DNA from: Desulfosporosinus acididurans
Lineage (GTDB): Bacteria; Bacillota; Desulfitobacteriia; Desulfitobacteriales; Desulfitobacteriaceae
Assembly: GCF_001029285.1 (NCBI RefSeq)
Contig: NZ_LDZY01000006.1
Location: 1 to 64,000, forward strand
Direction: 5' to 3'
DNA: 64,000 bases
The translations under genes were made by a program, and so were the position numbers. Positions 8,738 through 17,961 of the stretch are shown here, one piece after another; the stretch's first letter is position 1; each line of letters opens with the position of its first letter. Below the pieces are notes generated by a model that saw only the letters and a program-made list of their open reading frames with translations, did no database searches and was not told the origin of the DNA.

Positions 8738-9472
8738 TTACTTTTTGGGATCCTTTTGCTGAATATGCCCATTTATGGTCTGCAGTTCAGGACTATGATC
8801 CATTAACTCAATAACTTTTTGCAAATCAATAATTTCGCGCTGACTAAGCAAGATCTCGTAGATACTTCGAATAAGTTGAATATCTGCCGGAGTATCAACA
8901 GTAAGCCTATAATTAGGACGATGCATCCATGCCGGTGCTTCCACAGATGCCAAACGGAATTTTTCCGGGTGTTCATACATATGGATCGTTACATGTTCCC
9001 GTTCGTAGGGCTGATGGGCTGTTTCATGGGCAAGCTTAAGAGCTGCAAAGGTAAAGACTTCACCGGTAAGCCCCCTTGGCAAGGGTTTACTATTAAATGA
9101 TAGATAATCAACGTTTCTTTGTTCAATCTCCCCGATAAGTTCATCAATACCTTCATAATCCACAAGAGGGCAGTCCGCAGTCACTCGCACAACGATATCA
9201 GCCTGATACTGGCAGGCCGCATCGTAATAACGTGCTAAAACATCTAATTCGCTTCCCCGAAAAACAGAAGTGTTTCTTTCTTGACAAAAACGAGCAATTA
9301 AATCATCTTCTGGATTTGAGCTTGTAGCTACAACGACTTCAGTTATACGCTGAGAATGACTGAGCCGGACAAGAATATGATCCAGCATCGGTTTGCCGAC
9401 AATATCCATCAGAACTTTGCCTGGTAATCTCTCCGATCCCATTCTGGCCTGAATTATACAAACGACTCTCAT
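8738..9472 (-). CDS. pseF: PseF-like CMP-pseudaminic acid cytidylyltransferase
   Basis: A 244-residue nucleotidyltransferase of the SpsF/acylneuraminate cytidylyltransferase type. IIQARMGSERLPGKVLMDI (residues 6-24) is the nucleotide-binding signature, with RVTADCPLVDYEGIDELI carrying the metal-binding Asp and LTVDTPADIQLI near the end. The family activates pseudaminic acid with CTP. The call as PseF rests on its place in the pse operon, since SpsF-like proteins are otherwise broadly annotated as glycosyltransferases. Start ATG at 9472, preceded by GGCGGGAACGAG. The length is normal and no damage is visible. Confidence 0.82.
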   Translation of the reverse strand: MRVVCIIQARMGSERLPGKVLMDIVGKPMLDHILVRLSHSQRITEVVVATSSNPEDDLIARFCQERNTSVFRGSELDVLARYYDAACQYQADIVVRVTADCPLVDYEGIDELIGEIEQRNVDYLSFNSKPLPRGLTGEVFTFAALKLAHETAHQPYEREHVTIHMYEHPEKFRLASVEAPAWMHRPNYRLTVDTPADIQLIRSIYEILLSQREIIDLQKVIELMDHSPELQTINGHIQQKDPKK

Positions 9473-9562
9473 CTCGTTCCCGCCTTCCTAAAGACTTAAA
9501 GATTTAAAGTTTCAAGCACTTGCTAAAAACGTTTAGCTTCCTATGTTAATAGGATGGGGATT

Positions 9563-10201
9563 TTAGCGCAGATAGTGGGCGATAACCTTATGGACTGCTT
9601 CAATAACATCTTGAACATCCTGATCCTTCATCGCCGGAAAAGGCGGCAAGGTCACGATCCGTTCATAAAACCTCTCGGTTTGAGGACATTCCGGACGATA
9701 ATCCAGACGAACGCCTTGGTAACTTGCACCATAAGCGTGAGCAGCATCCTCAATAATAGTCAAGCCATACTTTTGCGAGATTTGGCGAATTTTATCTATT
9801 TCTACAGGTCTGCCCGTATAATCTACAGGTATGATAGTCCTGGTTTTTGGCGTAATAAGGTCTTCAATCGTTTCTGGATCAATATTTCCCGTCAGAGGAT
9901 CAATGTCGGCAAACACCGGATGTCCTTTTTGATATAGCACACAATTAGCCGAGGCAGCAAAGGTCATAGGCGTTGTGATTACTTCATCATTTTCCCCAAT
10001 TCCTGCAGCAAAAGCCGCGCCCACATATGCCGCGACCTCCTGTTCAAACTGTGCAATCGCGGGTCCCGTTGTCAAAAAGTCCCCGCGCAGAATCTGAGCA
10101 ACTGCTTCAACATCCTCGTCGCCAATCCACTGTTTGCCATAAGGGAGATAAGTATCACGTACTGGTTTTCCGCCGCAAATAGCTAATTGTTCGGTCATCA
10201 T
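9563..10201 (-). pseudogene. pseC: Degenerate PseC aminotransferase (two in-frame deletions)
   Basis: The 212-residue frame is clearly homologous to PseC/DegT aminotransferases but is only about 55% of the usual 375-390. The start (QWIGDEDVEAVAQILRGDFLTTGP) and middle (ITTPMTFAASANCVLYQ, IIEDAAHAYGASYQG) are normal. Between AAYVGA and FAAGIGENDEV about 20 residues are missing, including the phosphate-binding SNGTAAL-type loop. After GASYQG the protein jumps to the C-terminal VRLDYRPECPQTERFYERI, so about 170 residues are absent, including the SFHPVK-type segment with the PLP-binding Lys. Both losses keep the frame. The product cannot be an active aminotransferase, so UDP-sugar amination must come from another gene or the pathway is dead. 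Confidence 0.8.
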
Positions 10202-10304
10202 CTCATTATTTTTCTCCCATAAACTTAGATAAGATCTGTTTACTATTAATTTGCCATGTTTAAATTTTCAAATATCAACGTTCAGGTATCGACAATTATT
10301 TAAT

Positions 10305-11258
10305 TTAGGTACTTATAACATCGGGTTGCTCACTCATCCAAGTCCTTATCCTTAATAATCCATCCTCAAGACTAACTTTTGGTTCCCAATTTAAGAGTTC
10401 TTTAGCTTTATTGGCATTGCAAAGTAATTTCTGAATCTCACTTTGAGGATGAATATGAGCAATGTGGTTAATTTGACGAGCATCTCCACAAATTTTATAA
10501 GCCAAACCGTTAATGGAAATATCTTTTCCTAAACCGGCATTGATAATTTGACCATTAACAGAATCACTCAGCCCTGCTGCCACGACAAAACGAGCACAAT
10601 CCTCAACGTACAGCAAGTCGCGAGTTTGTTCCCCGGAACCATAAATATTTAATGTTTCATCTTTAAGAGCCTTACTGGTGAAAATGCTGACCACTCCGCC
10701 TTCTCCGGAGGCTTTCTGTCTCGGGCCATAGGTGTTAAAGGGACGTATGACCACAGTAGGCAAACCATAAGCATAAAAATAGGACAGCACCATATTCTCT
10801 CCAGCGATCTTTGAACCGGCATAAGGAGAAGCAGGCTTAATCGGTGAATTTTCATCGATCCCCTTGGTGCCTGTCGCTTTGTCATAAACCATGCAAGTGC
10901 TCATAAACACCATTTTAACACCATGGTTTCGACAATATTCCAGAACATTAAAGGTTCCAATCACGTCATTTTCAAAGGTTGTCTGAGGATCATCAATACT
11001 GTCTTGGACATTGATGCTGGCGGCTAAATGGTAGCATACAGCAAAGTCATTGGCGAACAGTTCCTCAAGGATACGATTATCTTTAATATCGCCGCGTATA
11101 AAGCCTTTAAACCCACTACTCTTAACATAAGATTTCAAGTTCTCCTCTGAACCATTGGATAAATTGTCTAAGGTCCAAACCTCATGTCCATCCTGTAATA
11201 ACTGAGCAACAACCCAAGAACCGATAAACCCGGCGCCTCCAGTAACTAATGCCTTCAT
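10305..11258 (-). CDS. NAD-dependent sugar epimerase/dehydratase (extended SDR)
   Basis: A 317-residue extended short-chain dehydrogenase. TGGAGFIGSWV (residues 6-16) is the NAD-binding Gly motif, HLAASINVQDS follows strand 4, and SPYAGSKIAGENM (about 147-159) contains the catalytic Tyr and Lys of the YxxxK motif. RPFNTYGPRQ and RDLLYVEDCARF are typical of UDP-glucose 4-epimerase-like enzymes. It overlaps the 3' end of pseB by 4 bases, so it is co-translated, yet the standard six-enzyme pseudaminic pathway has no such step. It may make an additional sugar for the flagellin glycan or an epimer of a pathway intermediate. The substrate is not determined. Confidence 0.82.
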   Translation of the reverse strand: MKALVTGGAGFIGSWVVAQLLQDGHEVWTLDNLSNGSEENLKSYVKSSGFKGFIRGDIKDNRILEELFANDFAVCYHLAASINVQDSIDDPQTTFENDVIGTFNVLEYCRNHGVKMVFMSTCMVYDKATGTKGIDENSPIKPASPYAGSKIAGENMVLSYFYAYGLPTVVIRPFNTYGPRQKASGEGGVVSIFTSKALKDETLNIYGSGEQTRDLLYVEDCARFVVAAGLSDSVNGQIINAGLGKDISINGLAYKICGDARQINHIAHIHPQSEIQKLLCNANKAKELLNWEPKVSLEDGLLRIRTWMSEQPDVIST

Positions 11259-12274
11259 TGCCTATCCTCTCCAGTCAAAAGTTCTGCAGCCAGCAAACGG
11301 CGTATCTCGTTATGAGTGAGAACTTGTCCCCTTTCAGAGCTGTAATTTCCCTCAGAAGCTTTCTTAGCCGGATGTTTGACGGTTCTATTGCCGCCAAAAG
11401 GAGCAGGAATAGCATACATATGTGTGTATTCATAAGCATTCTTAGACTCTTCTGAAGTCATGAGTTCCTCATACATCTTCTCACCCGGTCGAAGCCCGAT
11501 CTGCTGGACTTCCACTTCACTAGCTTTAATTCCATATTTTTCGCAAACAAGATCGATAATGACTTCCGCAAAATCGCCTAAGCGTACAATAGGCATTTTA
11601 AATACAAAAACTTCACCGCCAACTGCAAGCTTTATGGCTTCCAGTGTTAAGCGCGTTGCTTCAGAAACGGTCATCATAAAACGAGTCATCTCCGGAGAAG
11701 TTAAGGTAATTCTACGCTGCTTAAGAATCTGCTGCTCAAATAAGGGAATCACAGACCCTCTAGATCCCATAACATTGCCAAAACGCACGGCTGAAAAAAC
11801 AGTAGAACCTGAACCTTTTTGATATTCGGCAGCGACAATTAAACGCTCTGCCATCAGTTTTGTAGCGCCCATCGCATTTGTCGGGCTAATCGCTTTATCT
11901 GTGCTGGTAAAAATAACTTTCTTCGCTTTAGATTCTAAAGCTGCTTGTATTACATTTTGAGTGCCGACAATATTCGTTTGAACTGCTTCAAAAGGATTGT
12001 ACTCACAGGCCGGTACATGTTTTAAAGCAGCTGTATGGAATATATAATCAATTCCCTCAAAGGCTCGCACCAGACGGGAATAGTCTCTTACGTCTCCTAA
12101 TAAGAAGCGAAGATTCGGAGTTCCCTGATATTGTTGCTGCAATTCAAACTGTTTAAACTCATCACGACTGTAAATACGAATAACTTCCGGCCGCTCTGCA
12201 AGCAGGGCCTCCAATAGAGACCGCCCTACAGTCCCTGTTCCACCGGTGATTAAAATTCGTTTTCCTTTAAACAC
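11255..12274 (-). CDS. pseB: PseB, UDP-N-acetylglucosamine 4,6-dehydratase (inverting)
   Basis: A 339-residue SDR enzyme that starts pseudaminic acid synthesis by 4,6-dehydration and C5 inversion of UDP-GlcNAc. TGGTGTVGRSLL (about residues 10-21) binds NADP. STDKAISPTNAMGATKLMAE shows the Met-x-x-x-Lys variation of the YxxxK motif that marks the inverting FlaA1/PseB group, and KHVPACEYNPFEAVQTN is conserved in the family. The reading frame opens at 12406, but I choose the GTG at 12274 because AAAGGAG lies 9 bases before it and the resulting length fits PseB. It overlaps the epimerase gene by 4 bases. Confidence 0.9.
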   Translation of the reverse strand: MFKGKRILITGGTGTVGRSLLEALLAERPEVIRIYSRDEFKQFELQQQYQGTPNLRFLLGDVRDYSRLVRAFEGIDYIFHTAALKHVPACEYNPFEAVQTNIVGTQNVIQAALESKAKKVIFTSTDKAISPTNAMGATKLMAERLIVAAEYQKGSGSTVFSAVRFGNVMGSRGSVIPLFEQQILKQRRITLTSPEMTRFMMTVSEATRLTLEAIKLAVGGEVFVFKMPIVRLGDFAEVIIDLVCEKYGIKASEVEVQQIGLRPGEKMYEELMTSEESKNAYEYTHMYAIPAPFGGNRTVKHPAKKASEGNYSSERGQVLTHNEIRRLLAAELLTGEDRQ

Positions 12275-12460
12275 TGACCGAACTCCTTTCTGCCTTACAT
12301 TCAGACTTCCGAGAAAACCTTCAGAAAAAGAAGTCTTTTTGTGCCGGAAGATGATCACTGAGCTGCCACAGATATACCGATACTGCTGTTGAATGAGATA
12401 AGGCAAGACGTTGTGTGATATAATCAGATGTTGGAAAACACCATTTTTCCAGATCCTCTG

Positions 12461-13642
12461 TTAGCTCATGCTTATTTTCTTCTTCATAGTATAAACTTCT
12501 ACGATTTCAATAATTTTTTCGGCTCTATTCCGCCATGTATGTTTTGTCTCAGCTTTCTTTCTTCCTTTATTTGCAATTGCTGAAATTTGATCAGGCTTTG
12601 AAAGATAGTCTGCAATTTTGTCCGGAAGAATATCAAGATCTCTCCAGTCAAATAAAAGAATTTCCTCCTCGGATTCAAATGCTGAGGCAAAATATTGATT
12701 GTTGTCTGCAACCGCCATTGCTCCGTTAAGCATCGCGGAGAAAACCCTTTCATGGGATCCGTTAGCAAAGTTCGGACCAATATTTAGAACAATTTTCGAC
12801 TTATTCATTAACTTCAACATACTTAAAAAGTCTACCGGCTGATGTATTCTTAATGAGCTTGCACGATAGATATCTTCCCATCCATTCCCATAAATGTCGA
12901 CTTCTATGCCGCTTTTTGCCAAAACTTCGATAACCTTTTCTCTTCTGCGAGCTCGGATAAATTGATCAACTGGACGAAGAAGCAAGTTCAATTTATAAGA
13001 CAATTCGTCATCCACGTATATATCACGGTTTTCGATCAGCTTATTCAGTGAATCCTCCATTGAAATACCATTTTGCCATAAGGTCGCTTCAATTACTTCA
13101 TCTAGAATTCTCTTTATATAGTTTGGTAAATCTTTGATTGGCTCATAAGCATGGTTAGAATTTAGATATGATCCCCCAAAGAGAACATTGATCTTCCTAT
13201 TGCTTTCATCGGAGTCATTATCACCGATCCATTTGCTTCCTCCATGAGGTAGAAAAGCCTTTGTCGCTTGGTGTTTTACCTGCTTTAAATAATTAACATG
13301 ATCACGATCGACACATGTTACAATCATGTTTTTCACTAAGCCAAGCCTTTCTTCATGATACAAAGGGTGATCCACGAGTACCGCTACAAAAGGGATGTCT
13401 AAAACATCATACATGTTTTGATTATCCAAATTAATAGCACCCCCCATAGCATTAAAGGCTACGGCAAATTCACAGGGTTGAGAAAACGCCTTGTTAAGTT
13501 CATCGTTCATATTTGGCGAAAGCAAATCGACAATATAGACTTCTTTTCCTAATTGTTGGCTAAAGGCAGCACCCAGTTGGTCAATAAAAATTCTAAGAAC
13601 ATCATACTGCGATTGCCCTTTTAAAAGCACTATTCTACCCAT
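12461..13642 (-). CDS. CgeB-like glycosyltransferase
   Basis: A 393-residue protein with the layout of CgeB/GT1-like glycosyltransferases: an N-terminal Rossmann-like half with VAVLVDHPLYHEERLG and VTCVDRDHVNYLKQ, and a C-terminal nucleotide-sugar-binding part with VDIYGNGWEDIY, RIHQPVDFLSML, KIVLNIGPNFANGSHERVFSAMLNGAMAV (read in two pieces, about residues 282-310). The start ATG at 13642 has GAGGTAAC upstream. CgeB-type proteins decorate spore or flagellar surfaces. Between the Maf gene and pseB, it is a candidate to transfer a sugar to flagellin or to extend the glycan. Donor and acceptor are unknown. Confidence 0.72.
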   Translation of the reverse strand: MGRIVLLKGQSQYDVLRIFIDQLGAAFSQQLGKEVYIVDLLSPNMNDELNKAFSQPCEFAVAFNAMGGAINLDNQNMYDVLDIPFVAVLVDHPLYHEERLGLVKNMIVTCVDRDHVNYLKQVKHQATKAFLPHGGSKWIGDNDSDESNRKINVLFGGSYLNSNHAYEPIKDLPNYIKRILDEVIEATLWQNGISMEDSLNKLIENRDIYVDDELSYKLNLLLRPVDQFIRARRREKVIEVLAKSGIEVDIYGNGWEDIYRASSLRIHQPVDFLSMLKLMNKSKIVLNIGPNFANGSHERVFSAMLNGAMAVADNNQYFASAFESEEEILLFDWRDLDILPDKIADYLSKPDQISAIANKGRKKAETKHTWRNRAEKIIEIVEVYTMKKKISMS

Positions 13643-13811
13643 TTGTTACCTCATTATAATTATTATTGTTTCATATTTTATACTTCCCATAATACCCCTT
13701 TGTTTAGAAATTTTCTCACACTCTGTACTTCCTTAATAAAATTAGTTTGGGAATATTTTATCAAACATATTACCATCAATATTCTCATCTATATCATCGA
13801 GCCTAATAACT

Positions 13812-15677
13812 CTATTTTTCCTCTTGCGCCAGATTAGAAACAGCATCTTCGAGAATCTTTTTAAGTTTCGCCAGGAAGTCATTTAAATCCAAAAACATTT
13901 CCTGCAATAATTTAGCTTTATTAATAACCATTTCCTCTGTATGATCATCCATAATACCATTATTTAAGTTTATATAATCACCCATCCTGCTGACATATTC
14001 AGGTCTGAACAGGGAGTATATCCAATCATCGGCAATAATGTCATAAGCTATCTGATACATTTGGTTTAAGTACCTTTTTTTAATCTCAATAGAAATATTA
14101 ACATCTCGAACAAATTCATACATATTCGCAGCTCGTATATAAACCTGTTCGGCTATACTCAATTTCTTAATTCTTGTCATAAACGATTGCTTGATTATTT
14201 CAATTCTCTCTTCGTATAGGATATCTTGAGAATAATCATCTAGCCAATTTGCAAAAGAAGTTTTCTTAGGCGAACCTATACCAACATATTCTTCCATAGC
14301 TTCCTGCAAGGTCATTTGAACAGTACCCATAATTTTGGCTCCACCTTCAGTTGCATTAATGAGTAACGTCGGATAGCGCTCCAAGAATATTTCATACCAA
14401 TCTCTGAAAAATTTCCATGTTATTTGCGATGGTACCTTTTCTCCGTAATAGCCCTCTAAATAGACAACTTCAGATAGAGACTCTAAATTTACTTTAGCCT
14501 GATCGTATACACTTCCTGCACTATGAGTATGTCCTTCTTCGCCAAAAGCTAAATCCTGACCAATTAAAATAATTGCCGTAGCGCCAATATGACGGGCAAA
14601 AACAAAGGTAGAATGGGTTACCGATAATCCTAGGGGCATAATACCGTTCCCCAAAGCATGAGCCAACTCGTGCCCGAAATATTCTCCTCCTCCGAAGATA
14701 AATAAATGATGCTTAAACAAACTTGCACTGCGTGAGTCAATAACCGGGTTAGCGACTAAGACAATGGACTCAGGAATTGGTTCATCCCTCTTATAATGCT
14801 TTTCCGGAATAAGAGGGGTTCTATCCACACTAAAAGTAGCATCTGGAACTATCCCATTGTCCAATAATTTATTAAAAACAGTATTCACGCAAAAAATCGT
14901 GACTCGATCTTGCCATTCCTTAAGCACAGCAATATTCTTATTCAGAGATGGTCCCGCCAAAACAATTACCACCGGCTTTTTCCAAGTATTATAAATACGG
15001 TCAAGTGATGGTGAAGCGGCCAAATAAGGGACATGCTTTACGTGATTAGTCAAGCCTTGAACCGGCCAATTCAAATCACTCCCTAGGCCATGACGATGAT
15101 ACTGTAAAGTTTCAAGAACATAATGTCTTATTTCTTGTACTGATGGCAACTCTAAACGGTATTTCGGAGGAAAGTATAAGAAACCGATTCTCTGCAGCTT
15201 AAGCATTACTTTTCCTAAGATAAAAAGTCCGTCCAAAATAGCCCTGATTTCTGATGGTTTGCCAAAAGCCAAGACGACTCGACCGGTAGCTATTATTTCC
15301 TCAAAATCGATTACGTGCATTGCGGCTTTCACGATATCCCAATCTGTCTCTAAGACAAAAATAAGAGTTGATTTTGGTGTTTGATCTAATAACTCGATCA
15401 AATGATAACCTAAGCCTAAACCAAAAAGAAAAATTGAATGATAAGAGGCAATATCCCCTCCGGCAATCAATATTGAGGCCTCTTCCAAAGGGGCATAAGC
15501 GCTATGCAGGAGAATATCCTGCCCTTCTATTCGCTTTGTTGCCGTATAGTACCCCGTCTCACCCATTATTAGACTTACCGAGGAAGGTCTGTGCGAATCT
15601 AAGACCTGTTCTTCGAACCCTTGAGAGATAAGATAGGCTAAATTTTTCTCAAAAAAAGTCACATTAATCATCCTCAT
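13812..15677 (-). CDS. Maf-type flagellin glycosyltransferase (DUF115)
   Basis: A 621-residue motility-associated factor. The central part, about residues 230-420, is the DUF115/MptE-like Rossmann domain: VIVLAGPSLNKNIAVLKEW, FCVNTVFNKLLDNGIVPD, SVDRTPLIPEKHY and ATAIILIGQDLAFGEEGHTH. The N-terminal part LFLFGLGLGYHLIELLD-like segment (about 84-97) is also typical. Maf proteins attach nonulosonic acids (pseudaminic or legionaminic) to Ser/Thr of flagellin in the cytoplasm before export. The gene overlaps the 92-residue upstream gene by 4 bases (ATGA). Placed between fliS and the pse genes, it is the likely end user of CMP-pseudaminic acid. If pseC is truly dead, its donor must come from elsewhere. 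Confidence 0.85.
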   Translation of the reverse strand: MRMINVTFFEKNLAYLISQGFEEQVLDSHRPSSVSLIMGETGYYTATKRIEGQDILLHSAYAPLEEASILIAGGDIASYHSIFLFGLGLGYHLIELLDQTPKSTLIFVLETDWDIVKAAMHVIDFEEIIATGRVVLAFGKPSEIRAILDGLFILGKVMLKLQRIGFLYFPPKYRLELPSVQEIRHYVLETLQYHRHGLGSDLNWPVQGLTNHVKHVPYLAASPSLDRIYNTWKKPVVIVLAGPSLNKNIAVLKEWQDRVTIFCVNTVFNKLLDNGIVPDATFSVDRTPLIPEKHYKRDEPIPESIVLVANPVIDSRSASLFKHHLFIFGGGEYFGHELAHALGNGIMPLGLSVTHSTFVFARHIGATAIILIGQDLAFGEEGHTHSAGSVYDQAKVNLESLSEVVYLEGYYGEKVPSQITWKFFRDWYEIFLERYPTLLINATEGGAKIMGTVQMTLQEAMEEYVGIGSPKKTSFANWLDDYSQDILYEERIEIIKQSFMTRIKKLSIAEQVYIRAANMYEFVRDVNISIEIKKRYLNQMYQIAYDIIADDWIYSLFRPEYVSRMGDYINLNNGIMDDHTEEMVINKAKLLQEMFLDLNDFLAKLKKILEDAVSNLAQEEK

Positions 15678-15952
15678 TCAGTCTTTAATAATGGTTTAAT
15701 TTCATAGATCAATACATCTGAAAGCCGGACATAATCCTTAGCCTCTAGATATTTTAAAGACCGCAACAGTAATTGCTGAAATGTCCCTTGTGCAAGGACA
15801 GGCATTTCTTGGGCAATTACCTCCAATCTCTGAAAAACACACTCAAGCTCTTGGAGGGCCATACTATCCTCATTATGAATAAATAATTCACGAATATAAT
15901 CTAAAGTAAGAATTAATTCCGGTTCTCGCTCTTCATTGTTTGTATTTTGCAT
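15674..15952 (-). CDS. Small helical protein between FliS and Maf (unknown)
   Basis: A 92-residue acidic protein, probably all-helical (ELILTLDYIRELF, MALQELECVFQRLEVIAQEMP, LKYLEAKDYVRLSDVLIYEIKPLL). I do not recognise a family with confidence. It starts 3 bases after fliS ends, with AAAGGT upstream, and overlaps the Maf gene by 4 bases, so it is made together with both. Similar small helical proteins downstream of fliS are often FliT-like export chaperones. An alternative is a Maf partner. Its function is inferred from context only. Confidence 0.6.
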   Translation of the reverse strand: MQNTNNEEREPELILTLDYIRELFIHNEDSMALQELECVFQRLEVIAQEMPVLAQGTFQQLLLRSLKYLEAKDYVRLSDVLIYEIKPLLKTE

Positions 15953-15955
15953 TGT

Positions 15956-16366
15956 TTACCTTTTCCCCAGTCCGTTAGTTTGCTGATTAACAATCTTAGC
16001 GGCCTTTGCCCAAGTTTCACGAAAACTTCTCAAAAAATCTTCAACCGGTTTAAGACGTTCTGAACTTTTTTCGATATTCGCCATGAGCACTTCGTTTTGG
16101 TAAAATTCATAAAGTTTCCTTAAATTAACAGCAATTTCCCCTTGTTCCATGTCTAACGAAATATTTAATTCCGTAAAAATGTCTTGAAGTTTCTGCAGCC
16201 ACTTATTCGTTTCTTCATAATTCCTCTGTTCCATTGCAACACGTGCCTGAATAAGGAACCGGATCGCTCCATCATATAGCATTAATAACAATTTATCCGG
16301 CGTGGCTGTTGATACTGAGGTTTGTCTATAGGCACTATAAGGATTACTGTTTGTTGAGTTAGGCAC
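15956..16366 (-). CDS. fliS: FliS, flagellin export chaperone
   Basis: The 136-residue protein shows the FliS pattern: NPYSAYRQTSVSTATPDKLLLMLYDGAIRFL at the N-terminus (about residues 8-38), then NEETNKWLQKLQDI-type helices and LYEFYQNEVLMANIEKS. FliS binds the disordered C-terminus of newly made flagellin and keeps it export-competent. The start is a GTG at 16366 with GGGAGGATC upstream. It follows fliD in the same direction, as in most Firmicutes. In a glycosylating strain FliS may also hand flagellin to the Maf enzyme encoded two genes downstream; that link is inferred. Confidence 0.92.
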   Translation of the reverse strand: MPNSTNSNPYSAYRQTSVSTATPDKLLLMLYDGAIRFLIQARVAMEQRNYEETNKWLQKLQDIFTELNISLDMEQGEIAVNLRKLYEFYQNEVLMANIEKSSERLKPVEDFLRSFRETWAKAAKIVNQQTNGLGKR

Positions 16367-16423
16367 GATAGAGCGATCCTCCCTTGGCGAATTTTGTTAA
16401 AACAATAGGATGCATATACAACC

Positions 16424-17944
16424 TTAAGATTTTGAACTTGAATAACTTGGAATTGAATTAATCATGTTTGTTAACGAAGTTCCTTGCGAATTAAGTGAAG
16501 ATAATATTGTCTCTAAATTAGAGAATTTTAGATTTAACATATTTTGATAGTCTGTAACCCGTTCTTGAAAATCGCTGATATCACTTTCCAGACCCGAAAT
16601 CTGATTAGTATAATTTGTATTTATCGTACTAAGAACCCCGCCATACTCAATTAAAGGATTGAGATAAGCTGACAAGGTATTTCCCAGCCCTTGGACAGCT
16701 GTGCCGCCTAAACCGTTTGTTGGGAGTACTCCGTTATATGAAGCACTAAACAGGTTGGCGACACTTTGGGGATTGGCAGCATAGGCTGTTTCGAATTTTG
16801 AAGTATCAAAGTTTAAGGATGCACTTTCGCCAAAATTATCACTTGAAGTTGAGATACCAACAGCACTTAAAATATTATCCCCAGTGGTAGGATTATTAAA
16901 TGTTCCCCCCATCATTTCTCTGAGCTTTGACTGGATATTCTCAAGTTCCGCATCTCCATACAATACACCCGCAGTACCTGTTGAGGTATCATAACTAAGG
17001 TCGGTGGAGATTAAACTTTGCACAGAATTATAAGCACTCACGAAGGATTTAATGGCGCTCTCCGCAGTTGATGTATCCGAAGCTACTGTTACCGTTGAGC
17101 TGCCGGGAGCAACCAGGTTCAAGGTAACTCCTGGGATTGCCGTTGTCACCTTATTGGAACCACTTGTTATACCGATACCATTAACGGTAAAGCTGGCATC
17201 CTTTGCAGCTTGAGATATTCCGGCAGGGGTAGCGGACAACGTGTCATAGGTCTGAGGATGACCTGAGCCATCCAAGGTCAATCCGAGCGCACTTAATGTC
17301 CCATTCGGATCTGTAAATGATATTGCATTAGCTTGCCCTGTGCTATTGCTGGTGACGGAAAGACGGTAGCTACTGCTGCCCACTTGGATTACCGATGCGC
17401 TAACTCCAACCTGAGCACTATTAATTGAGTTCGCAATATCCGTCAGTGATGGATCTCCTGAAGAAGAACTTTTCACAGCAATGTTTTTTCCATTAATAGC
17501 GAAGTCCCATGTTGAAGTTCCTGCTGTAGAATTGTAGCTATAATTGTTTGAGCCCATAGCACTTTGAAAAGTAGAATCATCGGTGGCAGCGCTGACCACC
17601 GTCTCGGCTGTTGCCGTATTAGCAACAGCGACTGTATAATTTCCCGCTAAAGCACCAGGTCCTCCCGTTGCATTTACGTAGCTTGTGTTACTGGAAGTTG
17701 CAGTAGTTGCACTCCATGTATCAGAAGACTCAAGTGCCGCAATGGTGTCATTTAAAGCAGATAAACGGGTGTTAATATCCTGCCAGGCAGATTGCTGCTG
17801 TTGCACCGTACTCTCTTGATTTTGCATTTGAGTTAAGGGAAGTTCATAATTTTGAACCATCGCCTGGATAACGCCTGTGAAATCATATCCTGACAACCCA
17901 GTCAGAGCCGTTGAAGATGTAGAGGATGTTGAACTGACGGACAT
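16424..17944 (-). CDS. fliD: FliD, flagellar filament cap protein
   Basis: A 506-residue Ser/Thr/Gly-rich exported protein without a signal peptide. The N-terminus (LSGYDFTGVIQAMVQNYELPLTQM) and the C-terminus (YTNQISGLESDISDFQERVTDYQNML) carry the coiled-coil heptads of FliD_N and FliD_C. The internal GISQAAKDASFTVNGIGITSGSN is the typical central repeat. FliD forms the pentameric or hexameric cap that folds flagellin at the filament tip. The ATG at 17944 has AAAGGGTGTG upstream. It is 17 bases after flaG and 57 bases before fliS, so the three are one operon. Confidence 0.92.
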   Translation of the reverse strand: MSVSSTSSTSSTALTGLSGYDFTGVIQAMVQNYELPLTQMQNQESTVQQQQSAWQDINTRLSALNDTIAALESSDTWSATTATSSNTSYVNATGGPGALAGNYTVAVANTATAETVVSAATDDSTFQSAMGSNNYSYNSTAGTSTWDFAINGKNIAVKSSSSGDPSLTDIANSINSAQVGVSASVIQVGSSSYRLSVTSNSTGQANAISFTDPNGTLSALGLTLDGSGHPQTYDTLSATPAGISQAAKDASFTVNGIGITSGSNKVTTAIPGVTLNLVAPGSSTVTVASDTSTAESAIKSFVSAYNSVQSLISTDLSYDTSTGTAGVLYGDAELENIQSKLREMMGGTFNNPTTGDNILSAVGISTSSDNFGESASLNFDTSKFETAYAANPQSVANLFSASYNGVLPTNGLGGTAVQGLGNTLSAYLNPLIEYGGVLSTINTNYTNQISGLESDISDFQERVTDYQNMLNLKFSNLETILSSLNSQGTSLTNMINSIPSYSSSKS

Positions 17945-17961
17945 AGAATATCACACCCTTT

